Shown here: one piece after another, positions 24,546 to 32,888 of the stretch
Position numbering within the stretch: the stretch's first letter is position 1
Layout: each line of letters opens with the position of its first letter
Assembly: GCA_030669585.1 (NCBI GenBank)
Contig: DAOVDI010000009.1
Location: 1 to 43,671, forward strand
Reading direction: 5' to 3'
Source of the DNA: Acidobacteriota bacterium
GTDB taxonomy: Bacteria; Acidobacteriota; Aminicenantia; Aminicenantales; Aminicenantaceae
DNA: 43,671 nt
Made by a program: the position numbers and the translations under genes
The notes under the pieces: generated by a model
Database searches by the model: none
What the model was told of the DNA's origin: nothing
Seen by the model: the letters and a program-made list of their open reading frames with translations, nothing else

Positions 24546-26762
24546 ATGTTATTAGATCGGAAAAAAACATCGATAAAAGTTTTGTTTATTTTGATCTTTT
24601 TCAGCGCTTTTTGCATAAATTGTTTGGCACGAGAAATAATGGGCCGGATCGTATCGCCGTCAGGAACTCCTGTATCTAATGCAGTTGTTCTCCACCGTTC
24701 CAGCGATCAAAAAACACTATCTGATGATAAGGGCATTTTTTCTTTGAACATACCGGATTCACATAAGATCATTTTTGAGATCATTCACCCCGACTACATG
24801 GTAAAGATCGTTTCTTTAACATTAGAAACTCTTAATAAATCTGTTCTGATACAATTGAACCCTTATTTTATCCAGAGAGAAGATGTAACAGTCACAGCCT
24901 TCCGGTATCCGGAAGCTTTCACAAGTTTCCCTGCCGCGGAAACCGTTCTGACCAGAGAGACAATAGAAACAAACATGCATGAAAATGTCTCTGAGGGATT
25001 GCTTGAACTGCCCGGTGTTTCGAATATCGGCGCTGGGGGCTTCTCTCTGGTTCCTAACATCCGTGGATTGGCAAGAAGGCGGATTCTCATCCTTCTGGAC
25101 AATGCCAGGATCACGAGCGAACGACGTACGGGTGCAAGCGCCTCTTTTGTAAATCCCCGTGATATCGACAGGATCGATGTTTTACGGAGCCCGTCTTCTG
25201 TGTTTTACGGCTCTGATGCAATTGGTGGAGTCATCCACATTTTGACCAGAAAGCCTTCTCTGAATAAACGTATTCAGGGAAGTATTCAGACAAGATACAG
25301 CACAGCCAATCATGGAAAAAGCATTGGATTCAATCTGGATGGAGGCACGGATCACACCGGTTTCTATCTGTCATTCCAGGGGGTCGATGCTGAAAATTAT
25401 TCATCACCCGAAGGAGAAGTTCTGCAATCCTTTTTTACACAGGGAAGTATGTTGGGAAAAATCTCCCATGAAACGGACAAGAGGGAAATCCACCTTAGTT
25501 TTTTGAGCGCCAGGGGCAAGAATATTGGAAAAGCCAATAAGGATAGTATATCTAAGCCGACCTGGTATCCAAAAGAAGGGCACAATTTTATCCAGTTTCA
25601 ATGGAAGGAAAAACACCTTGCAAGAGATGGAGAGATCGATTTTCAGGCTTTTTTAAATCCACAATATCTTGAAACGAAAAAAGAGAAAATAATTCCGTTC
25701 AAAAAAAGCGAATCCTTCAGCCGAACTCAAAGCATTGATTATGGACTATTTTTTTCATATCGAAGGGAGATTGGAAAAATCCGGATAACAAGCGGAGCTG
25801 ATGTTTTCGGCCGCACAGGTGTTCAGGCGAAAAGCATGACTACGACCTATAATGAATCCGGTGAAATTCTTTCCTCTTCTGAAGAATGGCCCTATAGAAA
25901 AGGAATGCGGTCAGATTTGGGGTTTTTTCTATCGTTGGACTATTTCGGTCTTAAGAACGTAGATCTTGTGGGCGGAGGACGTCTGGATATCGTCCGTTTG
26001 AAGGCATTGCCAGGAGGATCAGTTCAATTCGCACAAAGTGAACACAAAGCTGTTTCAGGTTTCATCGGAAGCTCGTTTAAGATCACACCCAATATTGTCC
26101 TGTTTGTCAATATAGCAAGAGCGTATAGGATCCCAAGCCTTAGCGAGTTGTTCTATTCGGGAATCACAGGAAGAGGGTCGATCATCGCCCAACCGGGATT
26201 AAAGTCGGAAACAAGCTTTAATCTGGACGGTGGGTTAAGGTTTTTTACTGAGGATTTTTACTTGGGAGTCTATATATTTGGCTATGAGATCGACCATCTG
26301 ATCGAAAGGTATATGCTTCAGCCAAAAGTTTATACTTATGGAAATATCAACAAAGGCCGGATCAGCGGATATGAACTGGAAATTGAGTACTTTCCACGAC
26401 CAGGGTGGAAAATATATGGGAATTATTTTGCGTTTTTTGGAAAAAGTCTTGATTCCACGGATGATCTGAATGACATTCCACCAGCAAGGTTATTTCTGGG
26501 ATCAGAGCTTTGGATCGGACGATTGTCGCTCGGTATCAATACAACCATTCAGCAAAAAAAGAACCATCCCGGTCCGGCAGAGATTCACATACCCGGATAT
26601 TTTGTTATCAATATCAAGGCAAACTACATGATAGGAACTTCTTTTCGAATATTTACTCTACTTTACAACTGTCTGCAGAGATCCTATATAGCAAGACCTG
26701 ATCCGGATGCTGTTTATGAGCCGGGAAGGAATTTGCAACTCGGGCTTAATTACCAGTTTTAA
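24546..26762 (+). CDS. TonB-dependent outer-membrane receptor
   Basis: A 738-aa receptor that would import a ligand using TonB energy. After a signal peptide (about 1-28) comes a carboxypeptidase-regulatory-like domain (about 29-105; MGRIVSPSGTPVSNAVV, LSDDKGIFSLNIP). The plug follows (about 110-230; PAAETVLTRETIETN, ISEGLLELPGVSNIGA-like, PSSVFYGSDAIGGVIHILTR). The barrel runs from about 235 to 738 with FVNIARAYRIPSLSELFYSG and GRGSIIAQPGLKSETS, closing in GRNLQLGLNYQF. It resembles iron-siderophore or cobalamin receptors, but the ligand cannot be assigned. It is coupled to folK with a 1-nt gap and converges with yraN. Confidence 0.93.
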   Translation: MLLDRKKTSIKVLFILIFFSAFCINCLAREIMGRIVSPSGTPVSNAVVLHRSSDQKTLSDDKGIFSLNIPDSHKIIFEIIHPDYMVKIVSLTLETLNKSVLIQLNPYFIQREDVTVTAFRYPEAFTSFPAAETVLTRETIETNMHENVSEGLLELPGVSNIGAGGFSLVPNIRGLARRRILILLDNARITSERRTGASASFVNPRDIDRIDVLRSPSSVFYGSDAIGGVIHILTRKPSLNKRIQGSIQTRYSTANHGKSIGFNLDGGTDHTGFYLSFQGVDAENYSSPEGEVLQSFFTQGSMLGKISHETDKREIHLSFLSARGKNIGKANKDSISKPTWYPKEGHNFIQFQWKEKHLARDGEIDFQAFLNPQYLETKKEKIIPFKKSESFSRTQSIDYGLFFSYRREIGKIRITSGADVFGRTGVQAKSMTTTYNESGEILSSSEEWPYRKGMRSDLGFFLSLDYFGLKNVDLVGGGRLDIVRLKALPGGSVQFAQSEHKAVSGFIGSSFKITPNIVLFVNIARAYRIPSLSELFYSGITGRGSIIAQPGLKSETSFNLDGGLRFFTEDFYLGVYIFGYEIDHLIERYMLQPKVYTYGNINKGRISGYELEIEYFPRPGWKIYGNYFAFFGKSLDSTDDLNDIPPARLFLGSELWIGRLSLGINTTIQQKKNHPGPAEIHIPGYFVINIKANYMIGTSFRIFTLLYNCLQRSYIARPDPDAVYEPGRNLQLGLNYQF

Positions 26763-26771
26763 TTACCTGGA

Positions 26772-27155
26772 TTAATCAAACGCATTTCTAAAATGCTGCA
26801 AAACAGTTTGGCCTTTGTCTTCTACTGTAATAGCGATCACATCAAACCGGCATTGTCTTTCTTCTGGTGGGTGGAGCATCAGGTATCCTTCTGCTACCCT
26901 TCGGATCTGTTTCTGTTTTGAGCGGGAAACAAATTCTTCGGGAAATCCAAAAGTATCTTTAGTCCGTGTTTTGACTTCAATAAAAACCAGGCATTCCTGA
27001 TCAAGAGCGATTATATCAATTTCTCCTTTTAGAAAACGAAAATTTCTTGCAATGATTTGAAAATTCTCTTTTTTTAGATACATTTCAGCCATTTTTTCCC
27101 CTGATCGGCCGAAAAGACAAGTAGACGGGTATTTTGCTGAGACAAATTCTTTCAT
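26772..27155 (-). CDS. YraN family protein (UPF0102)
   Basis: A 127-aa protein of the UPF0102/YraN group, which has a Holliday-junction-resolvase-like nuclease fold but no established role. Family motifs are GRSGEKMAEMYLKKENFQII, RNFRFLKGEIDIIALD, LVFIEVKTRTKD and VSRSKQKQIRRVAEGYL. Putative active-site residues are Glu near the start, Asp in GEIDII and the Glu/Lys pair in IEVKTR, all present. It converges with the TonB receptor gene (9 bp between stops). Confidence 0.92.
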   Translation of the reverse strand: MKEFVSAKYPSTCLFGRSGEKMAEMYLKKENFQIIARNFRFLKGEIDIIALDQECLVFIEVKTRTKDTFGFPEEFVSRSKQKQIRRVAEGYLMLHPPEERQCRFDVIAITVEDKGQTVLQHFRNAFD

Positions 27156-27243
27156 AGGGATTATGAACGCAGGTAAGGAGGAAAAAATCTCATAGTAAAA
27201 AAAGGATTCAAGGGTTGGAAAGCTTTTCTATAAATAATCCATG

Positions 27244-28635
27244 CTATTTATGTTTCCATCTTACACCGTTTACTGTGTCTTCGAGAATTATTCCTTCTCT
27301 CAGCAGGTCATCCCTTATCTGATCAGCAAGCTGGAAGTTTTTATCAGCGCGGGCTTTCTCTCTGAAACTGATTTTTTCCTTGATCTTATCAGACAGATCC
27401 GCCGTCTCCTTCAAAGGAAGAACACCAAGAACTTCATCCATGCGATTCAAGGCAGTAGCCAATCGCTCCGCATCTTTTTGATACAACTTATTTTTGATTA
27501 TCAAGATATTGGCTTTTTTAATCATATCGAATGTGGATGTCAATGCCACCGATATGTTGAGATCATCGCTCAAGCCAGATGTAAATCGTGATATTTCATC
27601 TTTGATCAAGCGGAGCACATCCTTGTTTTCTCCTTCGGGAAAATTATGATTGAGCAATTCATACTGGAAATCCCTGATCCTCTGCACGGAAGAGACCGCC
27701 TGTTCAAGGGCCTCGAGAGTAAAATTGAGTTGTTTTCTGTAATGTGTTGACAGAAGCAGAAACCTGATGGCAAGGGGATTGAATCCTTTGGCAAGAAGAT
27801 CCTTTATTGTATAATAGTTTCCCTTTGATTTGGACATCTTCTCTCCGTCAACAATAAGGTGATGGCAGTGAAGCCAGATATTTACAAATTTTTTCCCAGT
27901 ATAGGCTTCGGACTGAGCGATCTCATTTTCGTGGTGAGGAAATATGTTGTCCACACCTCCACAGTGAATGTCAAAGGTCTTTCCCAGATATTTGGAACTC
28001 ATGGCAGAACATTCAATGTGCCAACCCGGCCGGCCTGTCCCAACCTCAGTCTCCCAGTAAGGTTCTCCCTCCTTTTTTGCTTTCCAGAGAGTAAAATCGA
28101 CGGCATTGGCCTTTTCATATTCATCCGATTCAACCCTGCTGCCTTTCTTTAATTGGTTCAAATCGATTTTTGAGAGTTTTCCATACGCGGGAAATTTTGA
28201 GATATCAAAATAAATGGAACCGTCTTTTTCATATGCATATCCCTTTTCCAGAAGGCCCTTGATCATCAAAGACATTTCCTTAATATGTTCGGTCGCTCTT
28301 GGATAGTGGTTTGCTCTGATAATGTTTAATGTGTCAACATCCTGAAAAAAGGCATCAATATATTTAACTGTGTATTCCGATAGTGAGACTCCATATTTCT
28401 TGGCCCCTTTTATGGTCTTATCATCGATATCTGTGATATTCATTACATGAACGACCTGATATCCCAAAAAAAGAAGATATCTCTTGAGCAAGTCTTCAAA
28501 AATGTAAGATCTGAAATTTCCGATATGGGCATAGTCATAAACCGTAGGGCCGCACGTATAAAGCCCGACATGCCCCTCTCTGATAGGAGAAAAAAGCTCT
28601 ACCTTACCACTTAGCGTATTAAAGAATTTGATCAT
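27244..28635 (-). CDS. cysS: Cysteinyl-tRNA synthetase
   Basis: CysRS, 463 aa, attaches cysteine to tRNA-Cys. Zinc and cysteine ligands lie in [16 protein letters not shown] (which contains the HIGH-type HIGN), [14 protein letters not shown] and [20 protein letters not shown]. The KMSKS loop is [14 protein letters not shown]. The C-terminal helical domain ends [15 protein letters not shown], as in the family. Length matches the usual 460 or so. Immediately upstream, 28679-28763, lie dispersed repeats and the divergent gene at 28783. Confidence 0.97.
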   Translation of the reverse strand: MIKFFNTLSGKVELFSPIREGHVGLYTCGPTVYDYAHIGNFRSYIFEDLLKRYLLFLGYQVVHVMNITDIDDKTIKGAKKYGVSLSEYTVKYIDAFFQDVDTLNIIRANHYPRATEHIKEMSLMIKGLLEKGYAYEKDGSIYFDISKFPAYGKLSKIDLNQLKKGSRVESDEYEKANAVDFTLWKAKKEGEPYWETEVGTGRPGWHIECSAMSSKYLGKTFDIHCGGVDNIFPHHENEIAQSEAYTGKKFVNIWLHCHHLIVDGEKMSKSKGNYYTIKDLLAKGFNPLAIRFLLLSTHYRKQLNFTLEALEQAVSSVQRIRDFQYELLNHNFPEGENKDVLRLIKDEISRFTSGLSDDLNISVALTSTFDMIKKANILIIKNKLYQKDAERLATALNRMDEVLGVLPLKETADLSDKIKEKISFREKARADKNFQLADQIRDDLLREGIILEDTVNGVRWKHK

Positions 28636-28678
28636 TTTTTTTATACTATCAATTTATTGGGTAGCGCTCAACATCAAA

Positions 28679-28763
28679 CCTGAATTATTCATAAAAATTG
28701 TAGATAGCTCAACAAACTCTTCTTGACTTCGACGACTTCAATGGACTTCAATGGACTTCTATA
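28679..28763. repeat. Dispersed repeat modules: CCTGAATTATTCAT end plus three 10-bp units
   Basis: CCTGAATTATTCATAAAAAT (from 28679) matches the ends seen at 30094, 36562, 42827 and 43640-43671. From 28734 the 10-bp unit GACTTCAATG, GACTTCAATG, GACTTCTATA occurs three times in tandem and stops about 10 bp before the ribosome binding site of the next gene. The same 10-bp unit is found at 36792-36831 and, on the other strand, near 15790-15826. Confidence 0.75.
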
Positions 28764-28782
28764 GAACGATTGGAGATTTGAT

Positions 28783-30093
28783 ATGAAAGCACAAATCGGT
28801 ATTCGTAGAGAAGACCATAATAGATGGGAAAGAAGAGTTCCTTTAATCCCCTCCCATGTAAAAGAGCTTGTCCGTGATTGTTCTTTGGACATATCCATTC
28901 AACCTTCATCTTTACGGATCTTCTCTGAAGAAGAATACCGCTCTGCCGGGGCAAAAATCCATGAGGACCTGTCACTTTGCACAATAATCCTGGGAGTCAA
29001 GGAGATGCCCGTTGATAATCTTCTGAACAACAAGGTTTATGTATTTTTCTCTCACACCATCAAAGGACAGGCTGAAAACATGCCGCTGTTAAAACAAATG
29101 AAACAAAAAAAATGCACTCTTATCGACTATGAGCAGATCGTCAATAAAAAGGGGCAGCGCTTGGTCTTTTTTGGGACTCACGCTGGCAAGGCAGGGATGA
29201 TAGACATACTATGGGCATTCGGCCAGAGGATAGATCGAGAATACGGTATAAATGCTTTTTCCGGAATTCGACAGGCTTTTAAATATGCCAGTCTTGCTGA
29301 AGCCAGGAATGAGCTTGAAAAAACAGGATTGGAAATATCTCAGAAAGGACTGAACTATGACCTGTTTCCATTGGTCTGTGGTTTCTCCGGGTACGGACGT
29401 GTCTCTCAGGGGGCTCAAGAGATCTTTGACCTTCTTCCTGTTGAAACAATAGAACCGGATGAACTGTTGTATTTCTATGAAAAAGGCAATTATTATTCAA
29501 ATAAGGTCTATAAAGTCGTGTTTAAGGAAAAGGACATGGTAAAACCGGTAAACAGTGAAAAAACTTTTGACCTGCAGGATTATTATGAAAACCCGGAAAA
29601 TTACGCATCAAAATTCGATTCTTACCTGCCTTATATATCAATACTGGTCAATTGTATATATTGGGAACCTCGTTATCCCAGGTTTGTAACAAAAAAACCA
29701 CTGAAAAGCCTTTGGGAGGAAAACACCCAACCAAGATTGAAAGTTATTGGAGATATTAGCTGTGATATCCATGGAGCAGTTGAATGCACGGTCAAGGCGA
29801 CGTCCCCTGATCAACCGACCTATATTTATGACCCTGTTACAGAACAGACAACTGATGGCCTGGAGGGCAGGGGAGTGGCTATTATGGCGGTCGATAACCT
29901 GCCGGCTGAAATCCCCCTGGAATCCTCTCAATTTTTCAGTCAAAGTCTCAAACCCCTTATCCCTGAGATTGCTGGCGCTGACTTCAAGACGGATTTTGAG
30001 CACTTGAGTCTTCCACCTGAAATAAAAAAAGCCGTCATTCTCTACAGGGGAGAATTTACACCTGACTATACATATTTAGAAAAATTCCTATAA
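28783..30093 (+). CDS. Lysine-ketoglutarate reductase-like (saccharopine-forming) protein
   Basis: A 436-aa protein similar to the N-terminal, lysine-ketoglutarate reductase half of bifunctional LKR/SDH and to alanine dehydrogenase/PNT-fold enzymes. Motifs are IGIRREDHNRWERRVPLIPS at the N-terminus, GVKEMPVDNLLNN, VYVFFSHTIKGQ, LIDYEQIVNKKGQRLVFFG and GYGRVSQGAQEIFDLLP in the nucleotide-binding half. GDISCDIHGAVECT follows. No saccharopine dehydrogenase domain follows in this ORF or beside it. It could therefore reduce lysine plus 2-oxoglutarate, or act on another amino acid. TTGGAG precedes the ATG. Its stop is immediately followed by the structured repeat at 30094. Confidence 0.82.
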   Translation: MKAQIGIRREDHNRWERRVPLIPSHVKELVRDCSLDISIQPSSLRIFSEEEYRSAGAKIHEDLSLCTIILGVKEMPVDNLLNNKVYVFFSHTIKGQAENMPLLKQMKQKKCTLIDYEQIVNKKGQRLVFFGTHAGKAGMIDILWAFGQRIDREYGINAFSGIRQAFKYASLAEARNELEKTGLEISQKGLNYDLFPLVCGFSGYGRVSQGAQEIFDLLPVETIEPDELLYFYEKGNYYSNKVYKVVFKEKDMVKPVNSEKTFDLQDYYENPENYASKFDSYLPYISILVNCIYWEPRYPRFVTKKPLKSLWEENTQPRLKVIGDISCDIHGAVECTVKATSPDQPTYIYDPVTEQTTDGLEGRGVAIMAVDNLPAEIPLESSQFFSQSLKPLIPEIAGADFKTDFEHLSLPPEIKKAVILYRGEFTPDYTYLEKFL

Positions 30094-30275
30094 CTGCTTT
30101 ATTCATGAAAATTGTCGATACTTTTAAACATCAATATAATCATCAGAAGATTTATTTTTATGTATCGACACTTTTCACCCTACGGGCAAGCCGATCTGCT
30201 TTGTTGCGGCGCATCGCAGTATATGAATACGGCTTCATGCGCCACGCCGTGCATATCGGCCCGTGAATAAAGCAG
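30094..30275. repeat. Structured intergenic repeat, copy A (nested inverted repeats)
   Basis: The ends CTGCTTTATTCATG (30094-30107) and CCGTGAATAAAGCAG (30261-30275) are inverted copies. Inside are GAAAATTGTCGATAC/GTATCGACACTTTTC (30107-30121/30162-30176, one mismatch) and CCGAT/ATCGG (30191-30195/30255-30259). An inner perfect stem, GGCGCAT/ATGCGCC (30208-30214/30237-30243), encloses a 22-nt loop starting CGCAGTATAT and ending GCTTC. Copy B at 36562-36685 keeps the loop but has other stem sequences. Confidence 0.85.
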
Positions 30276-30314
30276 TCTCTCTGAATTATTCAATCTGTCC
30301 TAAGAGAATGATTA

Positions 30315-30343
30315 TTGACAAAGTGTTTTATAAAACATATCTT
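30315..30343 (+). promoter_or_regulatory. Promoter candidate for the Memo-family gene
   Basis: TTGACA (30315-30320) and TATCTT (30338-30343) are 17 bp apart and lie just upstream of ATG 30357. The -35 hexamer coincides with an upstream in-frame TTG, which argues against that TTG as the start. Confidence 0.45.
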
Positions 30344-30356
30344 TCTTTTAGAAGAA

Positions 30357-31166
30357 ATGACGACACGCAAACCTTCAGTTGCAGGCTTTTTTTATCCGGG
30401 AAACAGAAGGGACCTTACGAAACTAATCGACGGGATGATCGACCCGGACTGTCAGAAGAAAAAAGCCATCTGTGCTGTTTCTCCGCATGCAGGCCTGATC
30501 TATTCAGGACCTGTTGCCGGGGCTTTGTTTTCATCCATTTCCCTTCCTGAGAAATATGTGATCCTCGGTTTCAGCCATAGAAATTACCATGATGACTCTG
30601 CCCTGATGCGCGTGGGAACATGGGAAACTCCTATGGGAGAGGTTTCTATCGATTCAGACCTCGCCGACAGGATCCTGTCCAGATCTTCTCATATCAAAGA
30701 CAATCCTTCTTCCCACAGTCAGGAGCACTCTATTGAAGTCCAGCTGCCCTTTATCCAGTATTTTAAATCCGGTTTTTCCATAGTTCCCATATCTGTTTCC
30801 GGCGTTGCATCCTGGGAAGAACTGAAAGAACTCGGAAAGTCTATTGCGGACAGTATTAAAGAAGGCAATGAGGATGTGCTAATCATAGCCAGTACGGATA
30901 TGAGCCATTATGTCAGCCAGGAAGAAGCACGGAAAAAGGATCTTCTTGCTATAGAAAAAGTATTAGATCTTGATGCACGTGGGCTGATTGAAACCGTAAG
31001 GACTGAAAATATCTCCATGTGTGGTTACCAGCCGACTGCAGTCGCGATTTTAGCCGCTAATCGGCTTGGAGCACAAAAGGCGGAACTGATCAAGTACCAA
31101 ACTTCCGGGGATGTTTCTGGAAATTACTCCGAAGTCGTGGGATATGCCGGGATCCGTATCTGGTGA
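30357..31166 (+). CDS. Memo-family protein (AmmeMemoRadiSam protein B)
   Basis: About 269 aa of the Memo fold, related to extradiol dioxygenases. Motifs are PSVAGFFYPGNRRDLTKLI, AVSPHAGLIYSGPVAGALF, PEKYVILGFSHRNYHD, HSQEHSIEVQLPFIQYF, VLIIASTDMSHYVSQEEAR and SMCGYQPTAVAIL. The histidine metal-site positions are present (SPHAG, QEHS, DMSHY). In bacteria it commonly occurs with AMMECR1 and a radical SAM protein. Neither is in this window, so it is an orphan here. Start ATG 30357 is chosen because PSVAGFFYPG lies just after it and a promoter overlaps the upstream alternative. The biochemical function is not established. Confidence 0.9.
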   Translation: MTTRKPSVAGFFYPGNRRDLTKLIDGMIDPDCQKKKAICAVSPHAGLIYSGPVAGALFSSISLPEKYVILGFSHRNYHDDSALMRVGTWETPMGEVSIDSDLADRILSRSSHIKDNPSSHSQEHSIEVQLPFIQYFKSGFSIVPISVSGVASWEELKELGKSIADSIKEGNEDVLIIASTDMSHYVSQEEARKKDLLAIEKVLDLDARGLIETVRTENISMCGYQPTAVAILAANRLGAQKAELIKYQTSGDVSGNYSEVVGYAGIRIW

Positions 31167-31189
31167 TTTCCTTTCAAACTCTTTTTTCA

Positions 31190-31219
31190 TTGACAATTTT
31201 TTGGTAAAAATGCTATAAA
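31190..31219 (+). promoter_or_regulatory. Sigma70-type promoter of the hrcA operon
   Basis: TTGACA (31190-31195) and TATAAA (31214-31219) are 18 bp apart, ending about 18 bp before the TTG start of hrcA. I do not see the CIRCE inverted repeat (TTAGCACTC-N9-GAGTGCTAA) here, although the operon encodes its usual repressor. Confidence 0.65.
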
Positions 31220-31236
31220 ACCGTTGGAGTTTTTTA

Positions 31237-32277
31237 TTGAATTCATACATCTTAACAGAAAAAGACAGACAAATTCTTAGATTGTCGGTGGAGGTCTATT
31301 TGAAGATCGGGGCCCCTGTCAGTTCCGGTGCGATCGCCGATAAATATGAATTTTCAATCTCCTCTGCAACGGTACGAAACATTATGGCGAAACTGGAGAA
31401 CGAAGGATATCTTTTTCAACCCCACACCTCAGCAGGACGTATTCCGACGGATAAAGGCCTGAGGTTTTATGTCAACACACTTTTTGAGGAGTTTTATTTT
31501 CCTGAAAAGGAAGTCGATTTTCCCACAGCACAATTCGGTATCGAGAAAGGAGATCTCAATTCCATGCTGTTCCAGGTTTCTTCACTTCTTTCTGATTACT
31601 CGGATAACCTGGGTTTTGTCCTTTCTCCGCGCATATCACAACTAAATTTCAAGCATATCCGTTTCATCAAAATATCCGAAGAAAAGATCATGATCATTCA
31701 TATCACAACCTTTGATCTTGTTCTTACAGAAATTGCTGAAACTAAAAGTTATTTCACCCAGGTCGGACTTGACCGGGCATCTCGATATCTCAACGAAAAT
31801 TTTCGTGGCAAAAACCTGCTTTTTATACGCGATTTTCTAACAAAAGAACTTCCAAAATATCGATTACAGTATGAAAATTCTGTACGCAAATTGACATCAC
31901 TTCTGAAGGCTTACATTTTTCAGGAAGAGAACCGAAATAATTTATTTATTCAGGGAACCGCCAAACTTCTGGATAAACCGGAACTCCTTGAAATGGAAAA
32001 CTTGAAGGCTCTGTTTCAGAATTTTGAAGAGAAAGCAAAATTGAGCAAGCTTCTTTCTGATTTTATAAGTCTTGACAGAGTTAAAGTTATCATCGGTTCT
32101 GAAATGAATGTACCGGACATATCGGAATGTTCCTTGATTCTATCGCATTATGGTTATAACAGACAGATTCTCGGTTCTCTGGGTATAATCGGTCCAAAAA
32201 GGATCTCTTATAAACATATTATCCCGATTGTTGACAGCATAGCAAAAAAACTCAGTGAGACGATCAGCATTTCTTAA
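31237..32277 (+). CDS. hrcA: Heat-inducible transcription repressor HrcA
   Basis: A 346-aa repressor that normally binds CIRCE operators of chaperone operons. The N-terminal winged helix reads LTEKDRQILRLSVEVYLKIG, PVSSGAIADKYEFSISSATV and RNIMAKLENEGYLFQPHTSA, then GRIPTDKGLRFYV. The middle GAF-like and C-terminal dimerisation parts include SEMNVPDISECSLILSHYG and GSLGIIGPKRISYKHIIPIV. The start is TTG 31237; no ATG alternative precedes the conserved N-terminus. grpE follows 15 bp later. No CIRCE element was found anywhere in the window by eye, so its targets may lie elsewhere or the operator is divergent. Confidence 0.94.
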   Translation: MNSYILTEKDRQILRLSVEVYLKIGAPVSSGAIADKYEFSISSATVRNIMAKLENEGYLFQPHTSAGRIPTDKGLRFYVNTLFEEFYFPEKEVDFPTAQFGIEKGDLNSMLFQVSSLLSDYSDNLGFVLSPRISQLNFKHIRFIKISEEKIMIIHITTFDLVLTEIAETKSYFTQVGLDRASRYLNENFRGKNLLFIRDFLTKELPKYRLQYENSVRKLTSLLKAYIFQEENRNNLFIQGTAKLLDKPELLEMENLKALFQNFEEKAKLSKLLSDFISLDRVKVIIGSEMNVPDISECSLILSHYGYNRQILGSLGIIGPKRISYKHIIPIVDSIAKKLSETISIS

Positions 32278-32292
32278 CCACAAGGAAAATAG

Positions 32293-32886
32293 ATGGACAA
32301 CAATAAAGAAAAACATCCTAAGAGCAAAGAAATTGAAATAGAATTCCTGGATTCCAAAGGAAAAGTGTCAAAGGATGAGAAAAAAAAGACAAATCGATTA
32401 GAAAATAAAATAATAAAACAACATAAGGAAATCGAAGAACTCAAAAAAAAGGTTGAAAACTTTAAGGATGATTACCTTCGCCAGATAGCAGAAAAAGAAA
32501 ATTTAAGAAAAAGGCTGGAAAAAGAAAAAACCGATCATTACCATTTTGCACTCGAAGAAATTCTCAAGGAATTCCTGACTACAATGGATAATTTCGAAAG
32601 GGCTTTGAACAGCGGGGATAATGCTCAAGATGCTGCAGGTTTTCATAAAGGAATCGAGATGATTTATAAACAGTTAAGCGATATCATTTTTAAGCAGGGT
32701 GTTACGCCGATCGAAATAGAAAAAGGAAAATTCGATCCTCATCTGCATCAGGCATTATTGACAGAAGAAACGGATAAGGTTGATGAAATGCAGATTGTCG
32801 AAGAACTGCAAAAGGGATACAAACTTCATGACCGCCTCCTGCGCCCATCCCTGGTCAAAGTGGCTGTTCCAAGAAAAAAGAATTAA
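32293..32886 (+). CDS. grpE: Nucleotide exchange factor GrpE
   Basis: A 197-aa co-chaperone that releases ADP from DnaK. The N-terminal half is a charged coiled coil (KHPKSKEIEIEFLDSKGKVS, then long Lys/Glu-rich helices to about residue 85). FKDDYLRQIAEKENLRKRLE marks the family. The C-terminal beta-wing part contains TTMDNFERALNSG, FHKGIEMIYKQLSDI, FDPHLHQALLTEE and GYKLHDRLLRPSLVKVA. It is placed between hrcA and dnaK; dnaK starts 2 nt after its stop. Confidence 0.95.
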   Translation: MDNNKEKHPKSKEIEIEFLDSKGKVSKDEKKKTNRLENKIIKQHKEIEELKKKVENFKDDYLRQIAEKENLRKRLEKEKTDHYHFALEEILKEFLTTMDNFERALNSGDNAQDAAGFHKGIEMIYKQLSDIIFKQGVTPIEIEKGKFDPHLHQALLTEETDKVDEMQIVEELQKGYKLHDRLLRPSLVKVAVPRKKN

Positions 32887-32888
32887 AA

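Noticed and set aside
30263-30356. Start of the Memo-family gene upstream of ATG 30357, and the overlapping 95-codon frame from 30263
   Set aside because: The 30315 TTG is part of a -35 hexamer, family homology starts after 30357, and the 30263 frame is a shadow running from the repeat into the real gene.
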